This document shows, one piece after another, positions 24,907 through 34,950 of a DNA stretch of 64,000 bases. The notes below the pieces were generated by a model, which saw only the letters and a list, made by a program, of their open reading frames with translations, did no database searches and was not told where the DNA came from. Every line of letters begins with the position of its first letter. Position 1 is the first letter of the stretch. Both the position numbers and the translations under genes were made by a program. This DNA comes from Gnetum montanum (taxonomy: Eukaryota; Streptophyta; Gnetopsida; Gnetales; Gnetaceae), in NCBI GenBank assembly GCA_015680685.1, contig MNCI01020774.1:130373-194372 (forward strand), given 5' to 3'.

Positions 24907-24955
24907 CTTAAATAAACTTATGAAGCCACATTTCAAGCTGAAACATAATGAAATT

Positions 24956-24961
24956 TTTATT
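24956..24961 (-). promoter_or_regulatory. AATAAA polyadenylation-like signal after the extra ORF
   Basis: The minus strand reads CTCAATAAAAATTT, about 140 bases past the stop of the 164-aa ORF and before the polypurine tract. In AT-rich DNA this hexamer is common, so it is only suggestive. Confidence 0.35.
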
Positions 24962-25099
24962 GAGTTTTTACATTCAAAAGAAATCTTTTTCTTGAGGAAA
25001 ATTCCCATTTAACATAAGGTACAATGGGACAAAAACCTCATTCCTAAGAGAAAATCAAACTGTACATAGCAACTATACATTATCAAGTCCTTCAATGGA

Positions 25100-25594
25100 C
25101 TATACTTGGGGTGGAAATTGAATTGTGAGGGTTACCCTAGTGGGAATCCTCATCTCCTTCACCTTTTCATAAGATATTTCTGATGTGATGTAGACGGTCT
25201 TGTTCTCTTCTTGTTTGGTAGAGCTCTCACCTTGATCTAGTGAAGCTTTCTCTTCAACCTTTTCCTCATTTTCTTGTTTGGTAGAGCTCTCACCTTGATC
25301 TTCCTCTTGAGAGGCCAAAGCTTCTCCCCATCCCCATGATGACTCTCCATGAGTTGGTGGCTCTTCTTCTTTTTCTTCATCTTTAGAGCAATCTTGATAT
25401 TGCCCCCAAACATTGGACTCAATATCCAAGCCCCAAGTGAGAAAAGAAAATTCATCGGATACCCAAGTCATAAAAGGGCATTCCTTTGGAGCTCCACAAG
25501 ATCTAGCCTTTAGATAAGCCTTCAATACATGTTCAGGGCAACATCCCATCACATATGGAATAAAAGGCTTTCTCATTGCTCTCTTAAACTCCAT
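25100..25594 (-). CDS. Extra intact ORF of element D, unknown protein (164 aa)
   Basis: An uninterrupted sense-strand ORF between integrase and the polypurine tract, where some retroelements carry env or accessory genes. The ATG at 25594 is the first in frame. The N-terminal third is compact and Cys/Trp-containing (GCCPEHVLKAYLKARSCGAP, ECPFMTW, LTWGLDIESNVWG). The middle is acidic (KDEEKEEEPP). A direct repeat of DQGESSTKQE occurs twice (about residues 98 and 119), and the C-terminus is basic and beta-like (IPTRVTLTIQFPPQV). There is no signal peptide, membrane segment or known motif. A TATA box lies 70 bases upstream and AATAAA downstream. It is intact while pol has stops, so it may be selected or captured. 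The function is unknown. Confidence 0.65.
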   Translation of the reverse strand: MEFKRAMRKPFIPYVMGCCPEHVLKAYLKARSCGAPKECPFMTWVSDEFSFLTWGLDIESNVWGQYQDCSKDEEKEEEPPTHGESSWGWGEALASQEEDQGESSTKQENEEKVEEKASLDQGESSTKQEENKTVYITSEISYEKVKEMRIPTRVTLTIQFPPQV

Positions 25595-25663
25595 TGGCTC
25601 TCTCTAACCTTCACTACCAAACTTGAAATGAAAGATAATGAAATCTTAAGCAATCTAACCCTC

Positions 25664-25672
25664 TTTTTATAG
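25664..25672 (-). promoter_or_regulatory. Internal TATA box upstream of the extra ORF
   Basis: The minus strand reads CACCTATAAAAAGAGGG, ending about 70 bases before the ATG at 25594. This is the spacing of a plant core promoter with a ~40-base leader. It is separate from the LTR promoter. Confidence 0.5.
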
Positions 25673-25960
25673 GTGCCTAAATGTTTAACTTCCATCCAAG
25701 TGTCTCCAACCAAGCTTCCTTCTTTCTAGGCATTCAAACCATTTGTCATAATCCTCCCCAAGTGGTGGATGAGTCACCCTTCCCACTTATCTAATTTGTA
25801 GAATTCCACTTGTTTCACTTGTATGCTTCCACTTGCCCCATTTGAAGGAAAGATAATATTTCAAATATAAATAAAGCATAATGAAATATAATAGACACTA
25901 TGTCCCTAGTAATATTTACATAATACTATGTACATATGTTATTTTTGTGTAATGACATCT

Positions 25961-28129
25961 TCAAGATGTATGCAATTGTCCCAAATAATGTTTTATATGC
26001 AAAACATTATATGGAAATTGCAATTCCATACCATCCAAAGTTGATAATTTATAGGTATCCTCTGATAATTGTTTTGTAATTTGAAAGGGACCAGTCCATG
26101 TCGATGTAAACTTATTTGGTTTCTTCATATTCCATAACAGGACAAGGTCTCCTATTTGAAAGTTCTTTTCAAAGATTTCCTATCAAACCATCTTTTAACT
26201 TGAGAGGTATTCCGTAACAAATTATCTCTTGCTTTATCCACTTCAGCTTCTCTTTTAATAAGTAGAGTCATGAAACTTCTATCTTTATCAGTCTTTTCAC
26301 TATATCTTTATACAAATTCAGAAGCTGAGCTTATAATCTTGTTTGTGATTCTTGCTGGTAAACCATAGACTAAGTTATATGGTGATGTCCCAATAGCTTT
26401 CTTGAATCTAATTCGATCTGACCATAATGCGGATTATAGATAATCAATCCAATTTCCCGGATTCCCATCCATTGATTTCTTGATATAAGCAATAAGCTTC
26501 TTATTAGTGGATTCCGCTAGGCCATTTCCTTGAGGATAATAATTTGAGGGGGAAAATAAGAAAATGGATTTTGCAAATGCCCATCTGATAAACTCTTCGG
26601 ATTTGAAGGCGGGTCCATTGTCTGACACTAACACTTCCGGTAGACCAAATCTACTTAGAATGTGATCTTCTAAGAACTTAATGACATCTGATGCTGAACT
26701 TCCTCTTAGAGCCTTTGCTTCAGACCATTTAGTAAAATAATCAGTAGCTGTGAGAATAAACTTGTGTCCAGCTCTTGAAGGAGTAATTGTACCAATAAAA
26801 TCCAAACCCCATTGCTGAAATGGTCTATCCGCAACTACTGGTTTTAAAGGGGCTCTAGCCCTTTTAATTTTGGGTCCATGAACTTGACATTTATAGCATT
26901 TTTGAATCTTTGAACTAATGTCTTGATACATGGAAGGCCAGTAATATCCGTATCGAAGTATATGTTGCATAGTTGACTTAGGGGATTCATAAAATAAATT
27001 CAAATGATCATGGAATTGTTCCAAAATGAAACTAATTTGATCATTATGAACACATTCCAATAGAACTCCCCAAAAATCCTTTCTGTATAATATACCATCT
27101 TTAACAACAAATCTTCGTACTCTCTTGAAGAAAGCTCTCTTTTGACTTGCAGTTAAATTATTTGGGATTTTTCTGATAGTAAGAAACTTTAGGATATCAT
27201 CATACCAATTCTCTTCATGAGTGTCAAGCGTGTAAACTTCACTTTCTCTAGTCATTAACCTGGCTAGTCCCATTCCCTTAATTGTCTTGCATATTTCCAA
27301 TGAAAATCTAAAACTTTGCAACTTTATAAGCCATTTTCCTCTTTTCAAGCCAATCTCATTTTGGGATAGGAATCACTTGACTGCAGGTTCAATTAGCATA
27401 ATGTGTACTAATGAACTTTCCAAATAATATTAAAAATGTTGAAGTGCTTTGATGACTGCAAAAGCTTACTTCCCTAAGTCTGAGTAATTTAACTCCGAAC
27501 CTTTCAATTGATACCCAAAGAATCCAATTGGTTCATCTTGACCCTCACTATCTTTTTGAGTAAGAACAGCAGCAATAGAATCATTTGAAGCAAAAGAGTA
27601 TAACCAAAAATCTTCTTTAAGTCTAGGCTTTACCAAATATGGAGCCTCTTGTATAGCCTTTTTGATTTCTAATAACGCTTTTTCTGACTCTGGTGTTTTC
27701 TCTACTTGGACATCCTTTTTTAGCATGTGCATCAAAGGCTTGGTAATTTCAGTAAACCCAGGGATGAACTTCTTCATAAAGTTTATCTTCCCAAAGAATG
27801 ATCTAAGAGATTTCTTACTAGAGGGGTGCTCAATATTTTGTATTGCTTGAATTCGAGAATTTTCTATGGCAATCCCTTCTTGACATATCACATGGCCTAA
27901 TAGACTTCCAGATTTAACCCCGAAAATACACTTATTAGGATTTAATGAAATACCAAACTCACGGCATCTGTCGAAAACTTGCTGAAGATTATCGATATGA
28001 TCTTCTTTCTTCTTTGAAAATACTGTAATATCATCCAAATAAACCACCATGAATTTGCCTAATAAATCTTTAAATTCTAAATCCATTGCTCTTTGAAAAG
28101 TAGCTTCGGCATTTGACAATCCAAATGGC
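25961..28129 (-). pseudogene. D pol: RT (C-terminal half), RNase H, integrase
   Basis: One frame runs from 28119 to about 26180. RT starts abruptly at PFGLSNAEATFQRAM beside the N at 28130, has an intact catalytic YLDD (MVVYLDDITVFS) and a thumb with NPNKCIFGV. A gypsy RNase H follows (LYSFASNDSIAAVLTQK, then a TAA after LNYSDLGK and two more stops). Integrase has a zinc segment CYKCQ (its second His seems lost), D in WGLDFIG, D in VSDNGPAFKS and E in GNGLAEST, all intact. After DYL a stop interrupts, then SALWSDRIRFKKAIGTSPY and, one frameshift later, the C-terminal TGPFQI block ending HYLGQLHTS at 25961. No second RNase H lies between RNase H and integrase. Confidence 0.9.
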
Positions 28130-28130
28130 N
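28130..28130. other. Single-N joint inside D pol
   Basis: Sequence on the left encodes mid-RT (PFGL). On the right lies a frame coming from RNase H. The whole RT fingers region, hundreds of bases, is absent, so this N marks an unresolved join rather than one uncertain base. Confidence 0.85.
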
Positions 28131-28913
28131 CCCAAAATTCACTACCACGAAAGCTTGACTACTCGTGTTTTGTATGTCTTTTCCAGTAAGTAAATTTTTC
28201 TTGAACTCATGTTCTAAATTCATCATCCTCTTTGGAATGAAATTAGCTTTTGAATTTGAAGACGTTTTGGGTATTACTTGACCCTCAAATTCTTGTTTAT
28301 TTTTCATAAATCTTAGTACTTGATCATCATCTTCAAATACTTGTAAATGCCTTATATTATCTGGTACGGATGGCTGATGTTCTTCCTTAATCATGACATC
28401 TTTGTAACCTTCTAATATTTGCGTATCCAATGTTGAAGCTGCTTTTGCCAAATAGTCTGCCATAAGATTCTCTGCTCTATTTACATGCTCTATTTGGCAA
28501 TATTGAAACTGGTCTAACATCTTACAAGCAAGTTGCTTATAAGGTCTTAAGAATGAGCTCTTTACAACACAGTTACCTTTTACTTGTTCACAGACTAATC
28601 TTGAGTCTCCTTTAATAGTGATTTCTTTGATCTTTTTGTCTAGAGCTATTCTCATACCAATGCATAAAGCTTCATACTCAGCCTTGTTGTTAGTACAAGG
28701 AAAAGATAAATGAATCGCCTTGAGAATTTCAGGTGTACCATTCTTGAATATAACTATTCCAACTCCTACACCTTTTGAATTACATGAACCGTCAAAGTAT
28801 AACTCCCATTTATCTTCTTGCTTTGATTGTTCTTTTTCAGGACTATAACTTTCTTGGAGTGTACAAATTTTGTTTTCAACACCTCCTTTTTCTACTATTT
28901 TACTTCTTCCATT
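28131..28913 (-). CDS. Archaeal-type RNase H domain of D, upstream of RT (partial)
   Basis: In the same frame as gag-protease and separated from it by one TAA (28914-28916). After a ~36-residue linker the domain reads WELYFDGSCNS, GVGIVIF, NNKAEYEALCIGMRIALD, IKGDSRLVCEQVKG, then IEHVNRAENLMADYLAKAAS. All four catalytic acids of RNase H I are present (DG, E in AEYEAL, D in GDS, D in ADYLAK). This is the second, 'aRNH' type RNase H typical of Tat-lineage plant gypsy elements. In the Tat elements I know, it follows the gypsy RNase H and precedes integrase. Here it sits between protease and RT. A ~100-residue acidic tail continues to the N at 28130. Confidence 0.85.
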
Positions 28914-30947
28914 TTAAGTAATGTTATCTATCATCATAGGTTCACTATAGATGTATATCTGATTTGGTTCTCCTTTCCAGGGTAACCACATATAAGAATA
29001 ATCTATTGATATGTAACCTGAGAAATTCTTACTCCAACTTCTACTCAATAAGAGACTATACGAATCGGGTATATCTGCCACTTGAATAGTCACTTTACTT
29101 CTTATGCGAGGTTCAGAAGCAATTTCCAATAGGATATTTGGTAATTGACCCACAATCTTCACTCTACTTTTATCCACTTGAACAATCTTCCTATTTGATT
29201 TTTCAGGAATCAAACCAAGTTTCTTACATATGGACAATGGCATTATAGTAGATGTGGCTCTAGAATCAATCAAACAATTGTGTAAGTATTTATCTTTCAA
29301 TTTCATTGTCAAATGAAAAGGAGAAGCTTCCTTATCATAAGAAGTCTTTAATCTCTCATCATTACTAGACACATAACTTAACTCTGATTCTCTAGCTCTC
29401 CTTTTACCTTTAATGAATTCTAAAGCCTTTCTTTGCTGATCTCCTATTTGAAGCAACTGATAGAGGCTAATATTGGCTTTGACATGTTTAAGGTCTTCTA
29501 TCAAATCATATTCTCCATCACCAATGAAGCTTGATCTCTTTATCCATTTATTAAAAGACTGATTTGGAGTGCTTTGCTCCACTTGATTGTCTTTACCTTT
29601 ATTCTTATCCCTTCTACTTGGCTCAAAAGCTTTTCTCTTAGTAGATGGATCAGTAATAACATTTGGGGGTCTAGAAGTAGTTAGTCTTTCCTTAGATCGA
29701 AGACTATATCCATTTTCCTCATTGTTATTACATTCTTCATCTGAAGACATATCTTCTTCAGAACTTGATAGAGAAGAAGTATCACTAGATCCATTGCTAG
29801 AAGATTTACTTGCATAATGAACACTAGATAACTCATTATCAGATTCAATATCAAGAAAGTTGGACATAATAAGATCACTTTCATCCTCATCTTCTACTAA
29901 CTTAGTGTCTTGATGTTTATGCTTTCTATTTTTCCTTTCTTCCTTGATATTAACTCTTGCCAATGCTTTTTCAAGCTTCACTATTTTGTTAGACATATCT
30001 CTCATTAATTGTCCTTTTTCAGATCCTACTCTTTCATGTTCTTGCTCTATCTTAACATGAGATGGACCTGGTAAAGCTTTAAATTGAGCAAAATCTTGCA
30101 TAGGAATCATAACTCTTTCTTCTCTTTTTTGAATTGCAATATTTTCTTCAGGATTCAAGTTCAACTGTTTTTCTAACTGTATAGCTTCACTAAAGTAGTC
30201 ATTTAGTGTAGTTAAGTTTGGAGTTCTCCTTAACCAAATTGAAATGTTGGGGTTGACAGCCTTAAGGTAAGTTTCCTTAAGCATTTCTTCTGATGGCCTA
30301 TATTGCCTTTGAAAGAGTCCACAAATTCGTTGAAACTTAATGTTGAAATCTCTAATTGACTCTTTAACTCCTTGCTTAGCTTGTATCAGCCCACAGTATA
30401 GTTGTTGTTGATCTAATTGATTACCAAACTGGGCTAAGAAAAGATTCTTCATGTCATCCCAACTTGTAATACTATTACTTGGTAAGTTTGAATACCAAAT
30501 CTGAGCCATATCCTTTAGATTTGATACAAACAACCTACAAGCTTGATCTTGATGTTGAATATTTGCATGAGCTAAAGCTAACTCAAACATGTGAATATAT
30601 TCTTCAGCTAAATAAGCTTTTCCAGGAATAAAAGGCTCAGGCAAATATTTGTAAACTACCTTAGGAATATCATTGTAATTTTGAAATCCTAATGGTGTAA
30701 CTCCTTGCCAAGGATTTGCCATCCTATTCCTTTGAAATGTTGAACTCTTAGACTTTCTAGATCTTCTCTTACGAATTGATAAACCAGAGATAATGGGTGA
30801 TCTTCTTGATCTTCTAGTTTTCACTCCACTACTTGTTCCCAATTCAAAAACTTTCTTTTGTTCTTCTTCTGATGAAGAATCAGTCTTAGAATCTAGAATA
30901 TCTTTTGAAACTTTGAAACTTTCCAAACTATGAAATTTCTTGGTCAT
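28914..30947 (-). CDS. gag: gag-protease polyprotein of element D (677 aa)
   Basis: ATG at 30947, stop TAA at 28914. Residues about 1-75 are basic and Ser/Arg-rich. The gag domain (about 95-250) has ACRLFVSNLKDMAQIWYSNL, SITSWDDMKNLFLAQFG and SIRDFNIKFQRICG, the retrotransposon-gag signature. A Glu/Lys coiled-coil-like stretch and an acidic poly-Ser region (about 350-410) follow. I find no CCHC zinc knuckle. The protease (about 555-660) has NCLIDSRATSTIMPLSI, where the catalytic D(S/T)GA reads DSRA, and SLLLSRSWSKN for the LLGR.WL block. Gag looks intact; protease is probably inactive through the G-to-R change. Transcription would come from the 31065-34216 LTR. Confidence 0.9.
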   Translation of the reverse strand: MTKKFHSLESFKVSKDILDSKTDSSSEEEQKKVFELGTSSGVKTRRSRRSPIISGLSIRKRRSRKSKSSTFQRNRMANPWQGVTPLGFQNYNDIPKVVYKYLPEPFIPGKAYLAEEYIHMFELALAHANIQHQDQACRLFVSNLKDMAQIWYSNLPSNSITSWDDMKNLFLAQFGNQLDQQQLYCGLIQAKQGVKESIRDFNIKFQRICGLFQRQYRPSEEMLKETYLKAVNPNISIWLRRTPNLTTLNDYFSEAIQLEKQLNLNPEENIAIQKREERVMIPMQDFAQFKALPGPSHVKIEQEHERVGSEKGQLMRDMSNKIVKLEKALARVNIKEERKNRKHKHQDTKLVEDEDESDLIMSNFLDIESDNELSSVHYASKSSSNGSSDTSSLSSSEEDMSSDEECNNNEENGYSLRSKERLTTSRPPNVITDPSTKRKAFEPSRRDKNKGKDNQVEQSTPNQSFNKWIKRSSFIGDGEYDLIEDLKHVKANISLYQLLQIGDQQRKALEFIKGKRRARESELSYVSSNDERLKTSYDKEASPFHLTMKLKDKYLHNCLIDSRATSTIMPLSICKKLGLIPEKSNRKIVQVDKSRVKIVGQLPNILLEIASEPRIRSKVTIQVADIPDSYSLLLSRSWSKNFSGYISIDYSYMWLPWKGEPNQIYIYSEPMMIDNIT

Positions 30948-31040
30948 GAACTGAAAATAGTATCTAATTCTTAAGCCTTACAAATAATTGTTGATGTACT
31001 AAAAGTATAAGGCTTATGAACCTAGAGGCTTAATTTTCAG

Positions 31041-31057
31041 CCCTCCTTCTAGCGCCA
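31041..31057 (-). promoter_or_regulatory. Primer-binding site of element D
   Basis: The minus strand reads TGGCGCTAGAAGGAGGG, starting seven bases after the 5' LTR end (CCAACA). It begins with TGG, as required to pair with a tRNA CCA end. It differs from the tRNA-Asp site of C. I do not assign the tRNA with certainty. Confidence 0.7.
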
Positions 31058-31064
31058 AAAGAAC

Positions 31065-34000
31065 TGTTGGCGACCGTTTGGGACGCGACCGCCAACGAGT
31101 GTCCTCGAACAGGATTTAGGTGCCTGCTGGTCTCTGGCAACACCAAGGCCCAGATACCTCCAAATAACTCAGTAGTTAATGTGAGTATGTGTGTGTGCTG
31201 TTGCGGCGTGCGGTTGTATGAAATGTGACAATTTCGTTGTGTGTGAACTACAAATGACTTACTTTAAAGAGATTCAGCCAACTTTGTCCAGTACTGTGAG
31301 TTATTGAAAGTTTCCTATTTTGTTCAACTACCTAGTCTACGCGGTCCTTATAATACCTGCTTGTAACAAGTAAAATTTTGCAAAAACATTTGAGCACAAC
31401 TCCGCAAATCTACTCCTAATTTTCCCCAGAGAAAGATATAGTTCCACAAGAAAACTAGAAATAGAGCAAGATTCAATGGAAATAGACAGAAAAGAAAAGA
31501 AAGCAGATTTGTGTGGACCTCAAATATTTAAACAAGGTAAAATGACACGAGTAAACACTTCGCAATAAAGCTATTCCAAATTCAATATCTACGAATTGTT
31601 CAAACTTCCAAGGCTCAACCAAGCAATATCTTCAAGACAATCCTACTGTGCTACCAAAAATCGCTGCGTAAACTACCACGTACGAGACTCCACTTTGACT
31701 AGACAATAGATGCCAACGATTGCATTCAAACAGAACCTTTAAAAGACTTGACAATTTCTGATTGAAATAACACGGAAAATCACTTTAAAGATAAAGAAGC
31801 TATTCTGGTCCCATCAAAATACCAAAGATTTTCTGAACCCTCTTGACTACTAGATTGTTCCACGGCGTGACTACAAACAGAGGCTCTCTTTCAACAACCC
31901 AATAGCAGTTCCCAAACGTTGCACAATAACGAAATTTACTACTAAAATGCTCTTAAGGCTTTTATTCACTAGCGCTTCTATGGCAAAATTTTAACAGAAA
32001 TTTCTATCGGGCAACAAGAACAATAAGAGCAATCTAAAAATCCCAAAATTACTTGCCAAGGATGATACTATCTAAACCACTAGCTAAGAAATTTAAACAA
32101 AACAAAAAAAATGAAATGCATAACTTACAGGACCATGAAAAAGAAGCTAAAATCTTTATTCTAGCAAATCATCATGCAAGCCATCTTCTTTACAAATCTT
32201 CCAAGTGTGATGATAATGCTTCCCCTTTTTTTCTCTTCTCTTTCTTGACCCTTGAAGTCTATTTATAGGATTCCAAGGTAGGTAGGGAAGTTACAATTTT
32301 AAAAATATCTCACCTAACTTTTCTCCCAAGTAATTGGACTAACCAATTAGGAGATTACTTGGCCAACAAGTTAGGAGGTTACTTGTCCAACAAGTTAGGT
32401 AAGTTACAATAATTTTAGGTGGTTTCAACCATAAAAGAGATAAAAATGCTACAGTTGAAAAGTGTCTTCATGATAAAATATTATAATTGTAACTATCATA
32501 GGAAGTTACAACTTCCATAGGAATAATAGCCAAATGTCTCCTTTTATAGGATGTTACAAAAATATTTCATAACTGGCTTTTCATCATTTTTTAAATCATA
32601 AAATATTTTATTTATATCATAGTAGTAAAGATAGTAACCATGGAGTTGTTGCTCATTTCATCATCCATCTTCATAAGCTTTGGATAAGTTTATGCTGCCT
32701 CCACATTCAGTTGACAATGCAAATATCATATTTGACAAAGCGAACATTCATTCTTTAATCTCCTTTTAGCATTTTCTTCTAATGATAATAAACTCACGCT
32801 GATTATCAATATTATCTTTGAGGCTACATTTTCGTTGTTGTTTTTTTAGAAATATAATAAGTTATAAAATTAACTGAATACGTTAACTTTATGGGAGGGT
32901 GAATATATTGCAAATGTAAATGTTTTGTAACGTGGTTAACCGCGTTGCTTTGCTTGCTCCTTCTGTGAGCGCTCCCTCCCGCGATTTGTGTGCCACCGCT
33001 ATCGAACTGCTCCGTCCGTTATTTCTCTGCCACCGCTCTACATCGGATTGGCCCAAGGTCGCGATTACCACCATTGGTTTGTTGCTGACGTCACCCAAAC
33101 CCTGCCGCTACTTTGCTACCGCCTTTTCCACGTCTTCCGCGTCCGCCATGGCTGTGTGTCAACTATTGAACCCCCACAAACGCGATTGCAGTTGGAACAG
33201 CTTTTTTGCGGAGCTCGGCGTAGTTACTAACTTGCTCATATCAACGGTGCACTGACTTGAATCTGAGAACCTTCAGCAATGGTGTCTTGCCCCTATTCGT
33301 GGACAGCGTCCAAGTCCGGCGCATTCGTATTTTTGTTTTGCAGTTTTTGCTCATAACTATCCAGAGTTGCAAGCAATGGCGTAGGCGTAGCAATCGGCTG
33401 CGTTCTGGCCCTGCTTTATTCATTTTCTGTAGTCTTTGGCCAGGAAATTAAGCTTAATATGAAAACAGAACAAAGAAACCCTCCGTGGCAAGTGTTTGAC
33501 GAAATTGCAAATAGAATATGGAGTGATTTTTGGCGTTTTCTTGGTCAATTTCAGCAGCAAGCATCACTGCGTTTTTGTTACTATTGATACTGCGTTTTTC
33601 CTTTTGTGTTTAACCCTGTTTCTGCAAGTATTCAGCAACTGTTTCTGTGCTTTGTTCAGTGCCGTTTTGGAGGCCCTCTCTGGTTTCTTGTCATTGCAAA
33701 TTTTTGTTTTTATTTTCCTATATTTTTCGGTACAGTAATGGTCATAGAGAATGGGGATTCCAGTGGCAAAGTGCTGGGGGAACCTGTTTCTGTCTTTCTA
33801 CATGAATGCTTATTTCTGCAGAGTACATTGCTTGAAACTGTCCTGTGGGATAATGGGTTGCTATACTACCCTGATCTCTTACAATAATACAGAGCATCTC
33901 CTTCATTTTGCAGCATTTCACTTTTTCCTTTCAGAGAAAAACATTTTACTTACAGAGAAATATATTCTTAAATTTTACAAATAACTTCACCCTGCCCAGA

Positions 34001-34216
34001 CTGCTAAACTTGCAATATTCATCTATAAACCTCAGTGAATTATAAAGTGATTTTGTATTTATCAACTAGGGCTATGTAAGCTTTTCTCATATTTTTAAAT
34101 ATGAGAATGTCTTTTGTGCACTTATTCTCTTTCTCACTAGCTGAAAATTAAGCTACTTCTTCACAAATTCTCAACTAGTTTAAGTCTGCTTCATGAAATG
34201 GCCAAATGTGCCAACA
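31065..34216 (-). repeat. 5' LTR of element D (3152 bp)
   Basis: The complete LTR, with ends TGTTGGCGACCG and GTGCCAACA on the plus strand. A TATA box at 32258-32269 (CCTATAAATAGA on the minus strand) divides it into ~1.95 kb U3 and ~1.2 kb R-U5. The GC-rich block noted in the 3' LTR recurs at 32920-33480. The short plus-strand frames here are duplicated in the other LTR only because LTRs are identical at insertion. Confidence 0.95.
32258..32269 (-). promoter_or_regulatory. LTR promoter TATA box of element D
   Basis: The minus strand reads CCTATAAATAGA. It is the only strong TATA motif noticed in the LTR, and it is placed about 1.2 kb before the primer site. Confidence 0.6.
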
Positions 34217-34649
34217 CTTGTAAGACATTTTTAAGTTAAATTTTTGCAAAATAGGTTTGTTTAGAAAATTTTCTTATGCTTTAAAATACTAAGTCTTGGC
34301 TTGCAGTATAACTCTTACTCTATTTTGCAACTGTGCTCTACATTTACTTGGTAGCTCTGTAGTTTGAAATTTAGCATGGCACCATAAATTAATACTTGAA
34401 GCTTTGATTCTAATTTACATGCTTGAAGATAGGCTACTAAAATCATCTACTCACACATGTTGTATCTTTTAAAATTTGTTGAGATGCTTCTTTGGGACTA
34501 TTAATGTTTGCAAGCATCAATATAAATAGCTTTGCTCTAATGCTTAGCTTATTTTTCATCAATCTAATTCTTTATTTTCTCTTAAGATAATTAAAAGCTA
34601 ATAGGCTAACATGTCATTATACAATGTAAGTAGAACCATTTCATTAAAA
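34217..34649. other. Flank of D; no gene seen
   Basis: Begins with the CTTGT target duplication. AT-rich, with no recognisable domain on either strand. Confidence 0.4.
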
Positions 34650-34950
34650 TCATATTTTGCTTCTGAGAGCTTCGAGAATAAAATAATTTTTTTATTCTTC
34701 TTTGTTGAAAAGCATGTTAATGTAGCTAGCAAAACTAAACTTGACCTATTTTGTAGAACCAATGTTTGATTCTACTTATTTAGTGGCTTGTAAAATAAAA
34801 AAGAGAGCTTGCTTTTAGAACCAATTTAGTTTTATTAATCTTTTTCTAACGTGGAGCTCTATGTTCTCTTACATAACTATTTTCTTTTAGGGTATGACTA
34901 TTCTTTGAATCCATGAGCCTTTTGTAGAACCAATTTTTGGTTCTACAAGC
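34650..34950 (+). repeat. Degenerate ~80-bp palindrome-bearing repeat, first block
   Basis: It holds two units with TAGAACC and GGTTCTA (or GATTCTA) arms about 7 bases apart, at 34755 and 34925, and related half-units between them. It belongs to the array at 36170-37800. Confidence 0.6.

Larger units (their letters stand above)
21927..34216 (-). mobile_element. Element D: 12.3-kb minus-strand Ty3/gypsy (Tat-like)
   Basis: Long LTRs start TGTTGGC and end GCCAACA (21927-24890 and 31065-34216). Both flanks carry CTTGT (21922-21926 and 34217-34221), a perfect 5-bp target duplication. Minus-strand order: 5' LTR, primer site, gag-protease (28914-30947), an RNase H of archaeal type (28131-28913), RT (N-terminal half missing at a one-N gap), gypsy RNase H, integrase, an extra 164-aa ORF, polypurine tract, 3' LTR. 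The two LTRs differ by only a few percent outside a CpG-rich block, so this is one of the younger insertions here. Confidence 0.95.

Noticed and set aside
33606-33887. 93-aa ORF conserved in both D LTRs (also 24280-24561)
   Set aside because: Two LTRs are identical when inserted, so presence in both is not evidence of selection. No domain recognised.
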